Assembly (NCBI GenBank): GCA_946539175.1
Contig: CAMNHH010000001.1
Coordinates: 1 to 51,091, forward strand
DNA from: an uncultured Clostridia bacterium
Lineage (GTDB): Bacteria > Bacillota > Clostridia > Oscillospirales > Oscillospiraceae
Reading direction: 5' to 3'
Length of the DNA: 51,091 nucleotides
The notes under the pieces were generated by a model. It did no database searches. It was not told where the DNA came from and saw only the letters and a program-made list of their open reading frames with translations. Below, piece by piece: positions 25,104 through 33,033 of this stretch. Each line of letters opens with the position of its first letter. The first letter of the stretch is position 1. The position numbers and the translations under genes were made by a program.

Positions 25104-25575
25104 GCGCTGGATCTATTTTCTTGTGAACCACGTTTACGCCGGAACTGAGGCCTGGGACAGGAAGCGGCATCTGTTGCGTGCGGCAGGATGGAAGATCGGG
25201 GAAGGGACCCGGATCGTTGGGCCTGTAGCTTGCAGCGCGTCGGTTGAAATCGGCGCCGATTGCTGGATCGGACGGGATTTCAAGGTACACGGGAACGGCT
25301 GTCTGATCATCGGAGACCGCTGCGATCTTGGCCCCGAAACAGCGTTTTTTACCGGCGGACACGTGATCGGCGGCCCGGAACGAAGGGCGGGTGCAGGGGA
25401 GAGCTATACCATACGGATCGGCAGCGGCTGTTGGCTGGGGGGAAGAAGCAGCTTTTTACGGAATGTAACGGTCGGGGAAGCTTCGGTGGTGGCAGCCTGT
25501 GCTTGCGTAACAGAGGACGTTCCGCCGTATACGCTGACCGCCGGAGTTCCGGCCAGAGAGATTCGGAGACTCTGA
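25081..25575 (+). CDS. Hexapeptide-repeat (left-handed beta-helix) acyltransferase
   Basis: A 164-residue LbH acyltransferase of the WcaF/maltose-O-acetyltransferase type. Imperfect hexapeptide turns run from about residue 40 (IGEGTRIVGPV, VEIGADCWIGRDF, LIIGDRCDLGPE) to about 155, with TGGH giving the catalytic histidine candidate and VPAREI at the end. It likely O-acetylates a sugar precursor or repeat unit using acetyl-CoA. AGAGGA lies about ten bases upstream. The flippase gene follows after one base. Confidence 0.85.
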   Translation: MRLKTLHKRWIYFLVNHVYAGTEAWDRKRHLLRAAGWKIGEGTRIVGPVACSASVEIGADCWIGRDFKVHGNGCLIIGDRCDLGPETAFFTGGHVIGGPERRAGAGESYTIRIGSGCWLGGRSSFLRNVTVGEASVVAACACVTEDVPPYTLTAGVPAREIRRL

Positions 25576-25576
25576 T

Positions 25577-26872
25577 ATGGGATTTCATCAACTGAAGCAG
25601 AACCGCATGGCGAAAAACGCGGTCTGGCTAATATTGGGCAAGCTGATCCATATGGTGCTTTCTTTTATGGTGGGTCTGCTCACGGCCAGATATCTGGGGC
25701 CCGCACACTTCGGACTCATTAACTACGCCTCGGCGTATACATCGTTCTTTGCCGCCCTCTGTACCCTTGGCATCAATTCAATCATCGTAAAAAACTTTGT
25801 GGATCATCCCGAGCAGGAAGGGGAGACCGTCGGCACCACGCTCCTGCTGCGGGGATTGTCCAGCCTGCTCAGTGGGCTGATGATCGTCGGGATTGTTTCT
25901 ATCATCGACCGCAACGAGCCGCTGACGCTGACAGTTGTCGCCCTGTATTGCGTGGGACTGCTGTTCCAGATCTATGATACGTTGAACTATTGGTTTCAGG
26001 TCCGCCTGCAATCGAAGTATTATACCTTCGCTACCCTGGCTGCCTACGTCATCGTTTCGGCTTATAAAATCCTGCTGCTCGCGCTGGAGAAAAGCGTAAA
26101 ATGGTTCGCGCTGGCCAACGCCGTAGAATACTTTATCGCGGGGGCCGTTATGCTCTGGCAGTATCGCAGGCGGGGCGGTCCGGGCTTTTCCTGTTCCGTC
26201 GGTAAGGCGAAGCAGCTGCTCCGGGACAGCCACAGCTTTATTATCGCGGGCTTGATGGTCGCCGTCTATGCCAGTACGGACCGGCTGATGCTCAAGCAAA
26301 TGCTGGATGAATCCTCGGTGGCTTATTACGCGCTGGCGGTATCCTTCAGTTCGTCCTGGGGCTTTCTGCTGTCCGCAATCATCGACTCTATGGCGCCGGA
26401 GATCATGCGGATGCACAGCGTGGATCGGCAGGCATATCTCCGTATGAACCGGCAGCTCTATGCCTACGTTTTTTATACCGCCGCTGTCGTATCCCTACTG
26501 GTTTCTCTGTTGGCCCCCTGGCTCATCGTACTCTTATACGGCGAGGCGTTCCGCCCAGCGGTTGCTCCGCTGCGGGTGGTCGTCTGGTACACGGCCTTTT
26601 CTTATCTGGGTGTGGCGAGGAATACCTGGATGGTGTGTGAAAACGCGCAGCGCTGCCTGCAGCTGCTCTATCTGATTGCCGCGCTCATGAACGTGATCTT
26701 GAATCTCGTCCTGATTCCGCTTTGGGGAGCCACCGGCGCCGCGTCGGCTTCGCTCCTGACCCAGATGTCCACCGTGATCGTGATCCCGTTTTTGATAAAA
26801 AACCTGCGTCCGAACGGAAAGCTCATTTTGGACGCGATCTTTCTGAGGAAAATACGGGATAAAAAGAACTGA
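25577..26872 (+). CDS. Polysaccharide flippase (Wzx/MOP superfamily)
   Basis: A 431-residue membrane protein with about 12 hydrophobic helices. The N-terminus NAVWLILGKLIHMVLSFMVG with ARYLGPAHFGLINYA is the classical Wzx/RfbX opening. A central VAVYASTDRLMLKQML matches the conserved helix-7 region with its charged residues, and a late GATGAASASLLTQ resembles the MOP C-terminal lobe. It flips undecaprenyl-linked repeat units to the outer face, feeding the polymerase at 19591. Start spacing is one base after the previous stop. Confidence 0.9.
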   Translation: MGFHQLKQNRMAKNAVWLILGKLIHMVLSFMVGLLTARYLGPAHFGLINYASAYTSFFAALCTLGINSIIVKNFVDHPEQEGETVGTTLLLRGLSSLLSGLMIVGIVSIIDRNEPLTLTVVALYCVGLLFQIYDTLNYWFQVRLQSKYYTFATLAAYVIVSAYKILLLALEKSVKWFALANAVEYFIAGAVMLWQYRRRGGPGFSCSVGKAKQLLRDSHSFIIAGLMVAVYASTDRLMLKQMLDESSVAYYALAVSFSSSWGFLLSAIIDSMAPEIMRMHSVDRQAYLRMNRQLYAYVFYTAAVVSLLVSLLAPWLIVLLYGEAFRPAVAPLRVVVWYTAFSYLGVARNTWMVCENAQRCLQLLYLIAALMNVILNLVLIPLWGATGAASASLLTQMSTVIVIPFLIKNLRPNGKLILDAIFLRKIRDKKN

Positions 26873-26887
26873 TTAAGAGAGGTTACT

Positions 26888-27745
26888 ATGACACAGGACG
26901 AATCCCTTGCGCGGGTCAAGCAGATTGAGCTTTCTCTTTTGCGGGATTTTATCGAGCTCTGCAACGCCTTGAACTTGCAATATTTTGCTTTAGGCGGTAC
27001 ACTATTAGGCGCGGTACGTCATGCCGGATTTATTCCCTGGGACGACGATATCGACGTGGGGATGCCCCGAGGCGACTATGAGCGATTACTCACGGAGGCT
27101 CCCGCTCTGCTGCCGGAAAACGATTTTCTGCAGACCTGGCGTACGGATCCCGAATTCCCCGCTAATTTCGCTAAGCTTCGCAGGAGCGGAACCGCTTTTG
27201 TCGAACGCAGCTTGAAAAATCGCAAAATCCACCATGGGATCTATATTGATATTTTTCCGCTGGATTACTGTCCGGCCCCTGGCAGGGCCCGGAAACGCCT
27301 GTTGCTTTACAGCAATCTGCTGCTTCAGCGGCTGAGCTGTCGTTTCTATCATCCCCAAAAAAGCATCAAAATGCGTCTGCGGCAAATAGCTGCCTGCCTG
27401 CTGTTCCCATCCTGTTCCGCCGCCGTTTCCCGACGGGAGCGGCTTCTTTCCCGGAACCCGGAAAGCGATTGGGTCGCCAATTACTGCGGCGCCTGGGGGG
27501 AACGGGAGATCGTTCCAGCAAGCTGGTATGGCCAAGGGCAGGAGCTTTCCTTTGAGGGGCTGCGGCTGCGGGTTCCCTCCGACTACCGTGCCTGGCTGTC
27601 CCAGGTCTACGGCGATTATACGCGCCTGCCGCCCGAATCCGAGCGGCATGGACATCACACCACAGAATATATTGATCCCGATCACGCCTGGCCGGAGCCG
27701 CCAGGCAACGCAAGAGATCCTGACAATAGGAAAAGGAGTCATTAA
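26888..27745 (+). CDS. LicD family phosphotransferase (second copy)
   Basis: 285 residues. The signature is ALGGTLLGAVRHAGFIPWDD followed by DIDVGMPRGDYERL, then GIYIDIFPLDY, as in LicD1/LicD2 proteins that move phosphocholine or related groups onto surface glycans. It differs clearly from the copy at 4485 (internal region and C-terminus), so the two may act on different sugars of the repeat. AGAGAGG precedes the ATG. It lies between the flippase and the chain-length genes. The donor is unknown. Confidence 0.88.
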   Translation: MTQDESLARVKQIELSLLRDFIELCNALNLQYFALGGTLLGAVRHAGFIPWDDDIDVGMPRGDYERLLTEAPALLPENDFLQTWRTDPEFPANFAKLRRSGTAFVERSLKNRKIHHGIYIDIFPLDYCPAPGRARKRLLLYSNLLLQRLSCRFYHPQKSIKMRLRQIAACLLFPSCSAAVSRRERLLSRNPESDWVANYCGAWGEREIVPASWYGQGQELSFEGLRLRVPSDYRAWLSQVYGDYTRLPPESERHGHHTTEYIDPDHAWPEPPGNARDPDNRKRSH

Positions 27746-28528
27746 ATGGAAACAAAAAGTTTTACAAAGATGGTCTCGCTCTCGGATCTTTGGAGCGTGT
27801 TCACGCAAAGACTTTGGATCATACTGCTTGCTGCTGTTGTGGCGGTGATCGGGACCCGAATCTATGAGACCCATTTCAAAACACCGATGTACGAATCCAC
27901 GGCAACACTTTACATTCTTCGCAGAGACAATGAGGTGGATTACACCTACACCCAATCGGATTTTAAGCTGGCACTGGACGTGGTCAACGATTGCACCTAC
28001 GTTCTGAAAAGCACGGACGTTCTGCTTTCGGTGCAGCAGGCCCTGAATCTGGACATGAGTCTCAACCGTCTGTCCCAGAGCATTACCACGAAAAACCCCG
28101 AAAACACCCGCTTTTTGGAGATCACGGTTTCCAATCCGTCTCCTTCTATGGCAAAGGCGATCGTAGACTGCCTCTGTGACAAGGGATCTGTTCGCATCAC
28201 GGAATCCATGGGTTTTGATCAGGTTAATCTGTATTCCTACGGCAGGATTCCCGGGAATCCCTCCAATATGCTGACTCTCTTTGCCTACGCGATCATCGGT
28301 CTGGGCGTCATGCTGGTGGTGTACAGTATCTTTTTGATGGCGTTTTTCCTGGATGACAAGCTGAAAACCGCTGACGATATCAACAAATATTTGGGCGTCA
28401 GTCTGCTCTCCGAAATCCCGAACGAGGAGAGCAACACCATGAGAAAGAAATACCGGTATCGGGATCGAAGCAAATATCAGTACGCAAGCAGCAAATATAC
28501 AAAACAGAGCACCGGAAAGAGAGGGTAA
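27746..28528 (+). CDS. Chain-length determinant/tyrosine-kinase adaptor (Wzz/CpsC type)
   Basis: A 260-residue PCP2-type protein. Helix 1 is near residues 25-42, the extracytoplasmic domain starts with PMYESTATLYILRRD (typical Wzz motif), a Pro-Gly stretch RIPGNPSNM precedes helix 2 (about 178-205), and the cytoplasmic tail is basic and Tyr-rich (YRYRDRSKYQYASSKYT). In Gram-positive bacteria CpsC/CapA supplies the activating tail for the separate kinase CpsD, encoded next. Start ATG 27746 follows AAAAGGAG and directly abuts the previous stop. Confidence 0.9.
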   Translation: METKSFTKMVSLSDLWSVFTQRLWIILLAAVVAVIGTRIYETHFKTPMYESTATLYILRRDNEVDYTYTQSDFKLALDVVNDCTYVLKSTDVLLSVQQALNLDMSLNRLSQSITTKNPENTRFLEITVSNPSPSMAKAIVDCLCDKGSVRITESMGFDQVNLYSYGRIPGNPSNMLTLFAYAIIGLGVMLVVYSIFLMAFFLDDKLKTADDINKYLGVSLLSEIPNEESNTMRKKYRYRDRSKYQYASSKYTKQSTGKRG

Positions 28529-28529
28529 A

Positions 28530-29213
28530 ATGAAACAGACACAGCTGAAAATCTCCGGAACAGACAATTATTTTACCCAGGAAGCCTTCAACGTCTTTCG
28601 TACGAATCTTCAGTTCTGCGGACAGGATATCAAGGTCATCGTACTGACAAGCTGTACCATGAATGAGGGTAAGTCCTACACTGCACTGCATCTGGGCTAC
28701 AGCCTGGCGGAGATTGGCAAGAGAACGCTCCTGATTGATGCGGATATGAGAAAATCCGTAATGGCAGGAAGAAACTCCGACTCGAAAAACGTAGAGGGGC
28801 TGAGTGAGGTCCTGACCGGACAGGCCGATCTGAAGGACTGCATCTACACGACGCAATTTGAATATCTGCACGTACTGTTTTCCGGTAAATATCCGCCGAA
28901 CCCGGTTGAGCTACTGGAGGGCAAATATTTCAAGGCGCTGCTTTCACAGTCCAGGGAATTCTATGATTACGTGATCGTGGATACGCCGCCTCTTGGCATG
29001 GTGATTGATGCGGCGGTTATCGCCGCTGAAGCAGACGGCGCGGTATTGGTGATCGGCAGCAACCACGCAAAGTATACGCAGGCGCAGGAAGTCCTTTCGC
29101 AATTGCGAAAGGCCGACTGCAACGTTCTCGGCGCTGTATTGAACAATAGCGAAAAGAAAGGGAGCGGCTATTATCGAAAGAAGCACGGTTATGGCTACGG
29201 CTATTATGCCTGA
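28530..29213 (+). CDS. Bacterial tyrosine kinase CpsD/CapB type
   Basis: A 227-residue cytosolic BY-kinase. Walker A is within CTMNEGKSYTALHLG (GKS), Walker A' is LLIDADMRKS, and Walker B is VIVDTPPLG. The C-terminus ends in a tyrosine cluster (GSGYYRKKHGYGYGYYA), the autophosphorylation tail. With CpsC it controls polymer length and export. The coding sequence for the tyrosine tail overlaps the start of the phosphatase gene. A poor AGAGGG site overlaps the cpsC-like stop, suggesting coupling. Confidence 0.92.
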   Translation: MKQTQLKISGTDNYFTQEAFNVFRTNLQFCGQDIKVIVLTSCTMNEGKSYTALHLGYSLAEIGKRTLLIDADMRKSVMAGRNSDSKNVEGLSEVLTGQADLKDCIYTTQFEYLHVLFSGKYPPNPVELLEGKYFKALLSQSREFYDYVIVDTPPLGMVIDAAVIAAEADGAVLVIGSNHAKYTQAQEVLSQLRKADCNVLGAVLNNSEKKGSGYYRKKHGYGYGYYA

Positions 29214-29952
29214 TCCTCAAATGCCTATGGTATTTGCTGATATTCACTGCCACATTTTGTTCGGTGTGGACGACGGTGCCCGGTCAGAGCAGGAAATGCT
29301 GGAGCTGTTGGACGCAGCCTATCATGACGGCACACGGGAACTCTGCTTTACGCCCCATTATCATCCTGCTTACTTCGGAGCGTCGCCGGAGCAAATCGAC
29401 GCCGCCTTTCAGACAGCCAACGCTTACGTCAGCCAAAAATACCCCGATCTTCATCTGTATCTGGGCAGTGAACTGCGATATGAGCAAAGCTTTTCCGATT
29501 GGCTGAAATCCAAACGCTGCAGGACCTTGAATGGTACAGAGTATCTTTTGGCCGATTTCCTTTCGGGAGATGCGCTGGATATGATCGTTAAGGCCATGCT
29601 GAACGTGATCAACTGCGGTTATCGTCCGGTATTGGCCCACGTAGAACGTTATGAGGCTCTGCAGAAGAGGCAAGAGGAGCTCAGGCAGCTTAAGACCTGG
29701 GGCACCATTTTCCAAATCGACGCACAGTCTCTCCTGGGTGGTTTTGGATATGGGGCAAAAAAACGTAGCCGTCGGTTGCTGGAGGAGGGTATGGTGGATC
29801 TGATCGCCTCTGATGCGCATGACATGCAAAGCCGATCCCCCGATCTGAGGCCATGTTATTACTATATCGTAAAAAAATACGGACAGACCCTTGCCAGGCG
29901 TCTCTTTTATGAGAATCCGATGCACATTCTGCGGGGGGAAGCGTTCCGTTAA
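29191..29952 (+). CDS. PHP-type protein-tyrosine phosphatase (CpsB/YwqE type)
   Basis: A 253-residue metal-dependent PHP phosphatase that removes phosphate from CpsD-type kinases. Metal-binding motifs are DIHCHILFGVDDGA, TPHYHP, GSELRYE, AHVERY and ASDAHD in the correct order. Several in-frame ATGs exist (29191, 29206, 29221, 29227). None has a good ribosome binding site, so translation probably depends on ribosomes finishing the kinase gene; I keep the first. It is the last gene of the polysaccharide operon. I see no terminator before the next promoter. Confidence 0.9.
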   Translation: MATAIMPDPQMPMVFADIHCHILFGVDDGARSEQEMLELLDAAYHDGTRELCFTPHYHPAYFGASPEQIDAAFQTANAYVSQKYPDLHLYLGSELRYEQSFSDWLKSKRCRTLNGTEYLLADFLSGDALDMIVKAMLNVINCGYRPVLAHVERYEALQKRQEELRQLKTWGTIFQIDAQSLLGGFGYGAKKRSRRLLEEGMVDLIASDAHDMQSRSPDLRPCYYYIVKKYGQTLARRLFYENPMHILRGEAFR

Positions 29953-30005
29953 AAGAACGCGGGCAAACTTGGACAAACTTTTCTCAGAAAAAATGTGCGG
30001 AATTG

Positions 30006-30034
30006 TTGAATTTTACATAAAAGTATGGTACTAT
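30006..30034 (+). promoter_or_regulatory. Promoter of the DUF1508 protein gene
   Basis: TTGAAT (30006-30011), 17-base spacer, TACTAT (30029-30034), about 40 bases before the start codon. It closely resembles the capsule-operon promoter at 2820. Confidence 0.8.
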
Positions 30035-30076
30035 AGCTACAGCGAGATATCCTACACTACTTTAGGAGGTAATATC

Positions 30077-30448
30077 ATGGGTAAGTTTGTTATTAAGACC
30101 ACCAAGTCCGGCATCAAGTTCGACCTGAAGGCCACCAACGGCGAGGTCATTGCCACCAGCGAAGTTTATACCACTGAGGCTGCCTGCCGCAAGGGCATCG
30201 AAAGCGTCCGCAACAACGCTCTCTCCGCCGTCGAGGATCAGACCGTGGAGCCCATTGAGGTTCAGAAGCACCCCAAGTACGAGGTCTACCAGGACAAGGC
30301 AGGGGAATATCGCTTCCGTCTGAAGGCCAGAAACGGCGAGATCATTGCCGTCAGCGAAGGCTACGTGAAGAAGCCCAGTTGCCTCAACGGCATCGAGAGC
30401 GTCAAGCGCAATGCCCCTGAGGCCGAGATCGTCAAGATCGAGGAGTAA
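30077..30448 (+). CDS. YegP-type protein with two DUF1508 domains
   Basis: 123 residues with two tandem copies of the UPF0339/DUF1508 fold (about 1-55 and 63-118). Each has the pattern YxxYxDKAGEYRFxLKAxNGExIAxSE.Y, with a GIESV(K/R)xNA helix at the end. Function in the cell is not established; some relatives are induced in stationary phase. Translation signals are excellent (AGGAGG, seven-base spacing), and a strong promoter and a perfect terminator make it an independent, probably highly expressed gene. Confidence 0.88.
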   Translation: MGKFVIKTTKSGIKFDLKATNGEVIATSEVYTTEAACRKGIESVRNNALSAVEDQTVEPIEVQKHPKYEVYQDKAGEYRFRLKARNGEIIAVSEGYVKKPSCLNGIESVKRNAPEAEIVKIEE

Positions 30449-30463
30449 TCTGAAGCATAAGCA

Positions 30464-30500
30464 TAAAACAAGCTCCCGGTTGATCCGGGAGCTTGTTTTA
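30464..30500. terminator. Bidirectional terminator between the DUF1508 gene and pfkA
   Basis: A 16-bp perfect stem (30464-30479 with 30485-30500) around a five-base loop, with T-rich ends on both strands. It serves the convergent DUF1508 gene and pfkA. Confidence 0.88.
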
Positions 30501-30508
30501 TGTCAGTT

Positions 30509-31498
30509 TTATTTATGAGATATGCCGGTCATGGCGTGGAGGGTTTCGGCGTCCAGGGGATAGATGGTCTTGGTCATGGCCAGAGCCTCTTCGATGTCGA
30601 TGTCCAGCATGTCGCCGCTCTGCACACAGACCACTCGATTGGCCTTGCCCTCCATCAGGGCCTTGACCGCGTAGTAGCCCATACGGGTGGCGGTAACACG
30701 ATCACGGGCAGTGGGGGCGCCGCCCCGCTGGATATGGCCGAGAATGGTGACCCGGGGATCCAGACCCAAGCCATCGCGAATCTTGTCAGCCACAACGTAG
30801 GCGCCGTTGGCCGCACCCTCGGCCACCACAATCATGTAGTGCGTGAAGCCATTGAGCCGGGCGTTGCGGATCTTCTCGATGACGTCCCGCTCGAAGTCGA
30901 TGTCCTCTTCGGGCACCAGCACAGCGGTGGCGCCGACAGCGATGCCCACGTACATGGCCAGATAACCGGCATTGCGGCCCATGACCTCCACCACTGAGCA
31001 GCGCTCATGGGACTGCATGGTATCCCGCAGCTTGTCGATGCATTCGATGGCGGTATTGGCAGCAGTATCAAAGCCGATGGTATAGCCGGTGGAGGAGATG
31101 TCATTGTCGATGGTGCCGGGAATCCCGATGACGGGAATGCCGTATTTGGAAAGCGCCAGAGCGCCCCGGAAGGTGCCGTCGCCGCCGATGGCGACGATGC
31201 CGTCGATGCCGAAGAGCTTGCAGGTGGCCACAGCCTTTTTCTGGCCCTCCTCGGTCATAAATTCCTTGCTGCGGGCAGAATAGAGTATGGTGCCGCCGCG
31301 GTTGATGATGTGGCTGACGTCGTGGGGGTTGAGTCTCCGAACGTCGCTGTTGATCAGACCGTTCCAGCCGCGATAAATACCGAGACAATCAATACCGAAG
31401 TTGACGCAGGCGCGATAGACAGCGCGCACCGCGGCGTTCATTCCGGGCGCGTCGCCGCCGGAAGTCAGGACTGCGATTCGTTTTACTGCGGAGTTCAT
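30509..31498 (-). CDS. pfkA: ATP-dependent 6-phosphofructokinase
   Basis: 329 residues. It phosphorylates fructose 6-phosphate to fructose 1,6-bisphosphate, the committed step of glycolysis. Motifs in order: LTSGGDAPGMNAAVR (ATP site), GGDGTFRGA, the catalytic PGTIDNDI, MGRNAGYLA (substrate binding) and GHIQRGGAPTARDR. The TGGDG-type glycine and PGTIDND are those of the ATP-dependent allosteric enzyme rather than the PPi type. The ATG at 31498 has GAGGTG six bases upstream; GTG at 31507 is less likely. It stands alone between a terminator and its own promoter. Confidence 0.95.
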   Translation of the reverse strand: MNSAVKRIAVLTSGGDAPGMNAAVRAVYRACVNFGIDCLGIYRGWNGLINSDVRRLNPHDVSHIINRGGTILYSARSKEFMTEEGQKKAVATCKLFGIDGIVAIGGDGTFRGALALSKYGIPVIGIPGTIDNDISSTGYTIGFDTAANTAIECIDKLRDTMQSHERCSVVEVMGRNAGYLAMYVGIAVGATAVLVPEEDIDFERDVIEKIRNARLNGFTHYMIVVAEGAANGAYVVADKIRDGLGLDPRVTILGHIQRGGAPTARDRVTATRMGYYAVKALMEGKANRVVCVQSGDMLDIDIEEALAMTKTIYPLDAETLHAMTGISHK

Positions 31499-31516
31499 AT
31501 AAATCACCTCGAACGT

Positions 31517-31545
31517 ATTTTACATCGTAACGTTACAAAAGTAAA
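31517..31545 (-). promoter_or_regulatory. pfkA promoter with spacer palindrome
   Basis: On the minus strand TTTACT, 17-base spacer, TAAAAT. The spacer holds a perfect 10-bp palindrome GTAACGTTAC (31527-31536), placed where a repressor would block RNA polymerase. The regulator is unknown. Confidence 0.6.
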
Positions 31546-31666
31546 TAACCAATCGAAAAAAAATTACGTGAGAGGGTAAGAAAAGACAACTTTCACATAG
31601 ATCATAGTATGGCCTGAACAGAAAACAGACTAATTGAACAAAAATTAAAAAAAATTAAAAAAAACG

Positions 31667-31694
31667 TTGAAAAATCAAGAAATCGGTGTAAAAT
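31667..31694 (+). promoter_or_regulatory. Promoter of an unassigned transcript
   Basis: TTGAAA (31667-31672), 16-base spacer, TAAAAT (31689-31694), after a run of A-rich sequence that could act as an UP element. It faces the structured, non-coding stretch that follows. Confidence 0.6.
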
Positions 31695-31876
31695 ATGTTC
31701 TGTAATTGCTTGAGGGCAATTGCATATTTACCGCTTTCGGCTGGTGCTGGGGGCGGTTTTTTAAGCCCGGAAAGGGAAGCGGGCAATTGACGCGGCGGAG
31801 AGCGCTTTCGGAGGCGTCCGGCCTCCGATTATCATCGGTTCCACGAACGCAACAAAATAAAAATTTTGTTGCGTTC
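31695..31876 (+). ncRNA. Candidate structured RNA or attenuated leader
   Basis: No reading frame is convincing here, but many short inverted repeats are. They are AATTGC/GCAATT (31704-31721), ACCGC/GCGGT followed by six T (31730-31762, a possible early terminator), GCCCG/CGGGC (31765-31784), CGGAGGC/GCCTCCG (31809-31827) and a 14-bp stem GAACGCAACAAAAT with an AAAA loop (31845-31876). GGGCAATTG occurs twice (31714, 31781). I cannot match it to a known RNA family; 6S-like RNA or an attenuator for the recombinase gene are options. Confidence 0.4.
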
Positions 31877-31880
31877 AGGC

Positions 31881-31909
31881 TTGAAATTTCAACGCAGGGG
31901 CTGTATAAT
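31881..31909 (+). promoter_or_regulatory. Promoter of the Xer-type recombinase gene
   Basis: TTGAAA (31881-31886), 17-base spacer, perfect TATAAT (31904-31909). The start codon is 68 bases downstream of the -10 box, so ORF extension upstream of 31977 is not needed. Confidence 0.85.
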
Positions 31910-31976
31910 AGCTTTGTCGGCACCAGCGGAAGCTCTACGCTGCGCACACGCGATTTCAGCCGCTTTTGGAGGTTTT

Positions 31977-32978
31977 ATGGAACGTTATCAGGATTGTCCG
32001 CAGCTGCTGCGGGAGTTCCTTTCTTATCACGAGACCATTAAGGGTCAATCCCAGCGAACCATCTCAGAGTACTACCTGGATCTGCGAATGTTCCTACGCT
32101 TTATGAAGCTGATCAAAAACGAAATGCCCTACGATACGGATCTGGAAACCATTCCCATCAAGGATGTGGATCTCAATTTCATCCGACAGATCAGCGTGAC
32201 GGACATTTACGACTTTTTGTCCTACCTGGCCAACGACCGGATCGTCCACGAGGGCTCCTACTCCGAAAGCCGCGGCATCAGCTCTGCCAGCCGCTTTCGG
32301 AAGCTGTCAGCCATCAAATCCTTCTATAAATATCTGACGGTACGAACCAGGCAGCTCGGTGACAATCCTGTGCAGGATATGGAATATCCCAAGCTCCGAA
32401 AATCGCTGCCCCGGTATCTGACTCTGGAGCAATCCACGGCGCTATTGCACGCTGTGGACGGGCCCAACAGAAAACGGGATTTTGCGATTCTGATGATCTT
32501 CCTGAACTGCGGGATCCGGCGCTCTGAACTGGTCAACTTAAATATAAGTGATATATATGAAGATCGGATCCGCGTGGTGGGAAAAGGCAACAAGGAACGG
32601 ATCGTCTATATGGGCTCTGCCTGCAAGGCTGCCATTGACGCCTATTTAATCGAGCGCAATCAAATTGTTCTGACGGATAACCGGGCCCTGTTCGGTTCCC
32701 GGGATCACAACCGGATCAGCGTCTCCGCGGTCCATCGGCTGGTGAAAAAGCATCTGCTGGAGGCCGGACTGGACAGTTCCACCCTCTCTGCCCACAAGCT
32801 CCGTCACACTGCCGCTACGTTGATGCTGCAGAACGGCGTGGACGTGAAAACTGTCCAGGAGGTACTGGGCCATGAGCATTTGAACACGACGCAGATCTAT
32901 ACCCACATCGAAAACACAGAACTGAAGATTGCTTCCGAAGCGAACCCCCTCTCCAAAATCAAAATTGACGAAATATGA
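31977..32978 (+). CDS. Tyrosine recombinase, XerC/XerD type
   Basis: 333 residues. The N-terminal SAM-like DNA-binding domain (about 5-140) is followed by the catalytic domain with the expected residues: Arg in NCGIRRSELVNL, Lys in VVGKGNKERIVY, HKLRHTAATLM (His-x-x-Arg), LGHEHLNTTQIYTH (His and the nucleophile Tyr). The N-terminal domain carries about 20 extra residues compared with XerD at 40124. GGAGG precedes the ATG. With its own strong promoter and no cargo genes nearby it may be the chromosomal XerC partner rather than a mobile-element integrase; this is inference. Confidence 0.88.
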   Translation: MERYQDCPQLLREFLSYHETIKGQSQRTISEYYLDLRMFLRFMKLIKNEMPYDTDLETIPIKDVDLNFIRQISVTDIYDFLSYLANDRIVHEGSYSESRGISSASRFRKLSAIKSFYKYLTVRTRQLGDNPVQDMEYPKLRKSLPRYLTLEQSTALLHAVDGPNRKRDFAILMIFLNCGIRRSELVNLNISDIYEDRIRVVGKGNKERIVYMGSACKAAIDAYLIERNQIVLTDNRALFGSRDHNRISVSAVHRLVKKHLLEAGLDSSTLSAHKLRHTAATLMLQNGVDVKTVQEVLGHEHLNTTQIYTHIENTELKIASEANPLSKIKIDEI

Positions 32979-32985
32979 TCCGGAC

Positions 32986-33027
32986 GGAAAGGCGCTGTTT
33001 CCAAGCGATGGGAAACAGCGCCTTTCC
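32986..33027. terminator. Bidirectional terminator
   Basis: A 17-bp perfect stem (GGAAAGGCGCTGTTTCC and its complement) with an eight-base loop, between the convergent recombinase and DUF6935 genes. Confidence 0.8.
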
Positions 33028-33033
33028 TGTTCA

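Noticed and set aside
31866..31976. N-terminal extension of the Xer-type recombinase
   Set aside because: The promoter TATAAT at 31904-31909 lies inside it, so it cannot be translated from that transcript.
31977..32978. Integrase of a mobile element
   Set aside because: No attachment repeats, cargo or conjugation genes nearby; housekeeping genes flank it, so a chromosomal Xer protein is the simpler reading.
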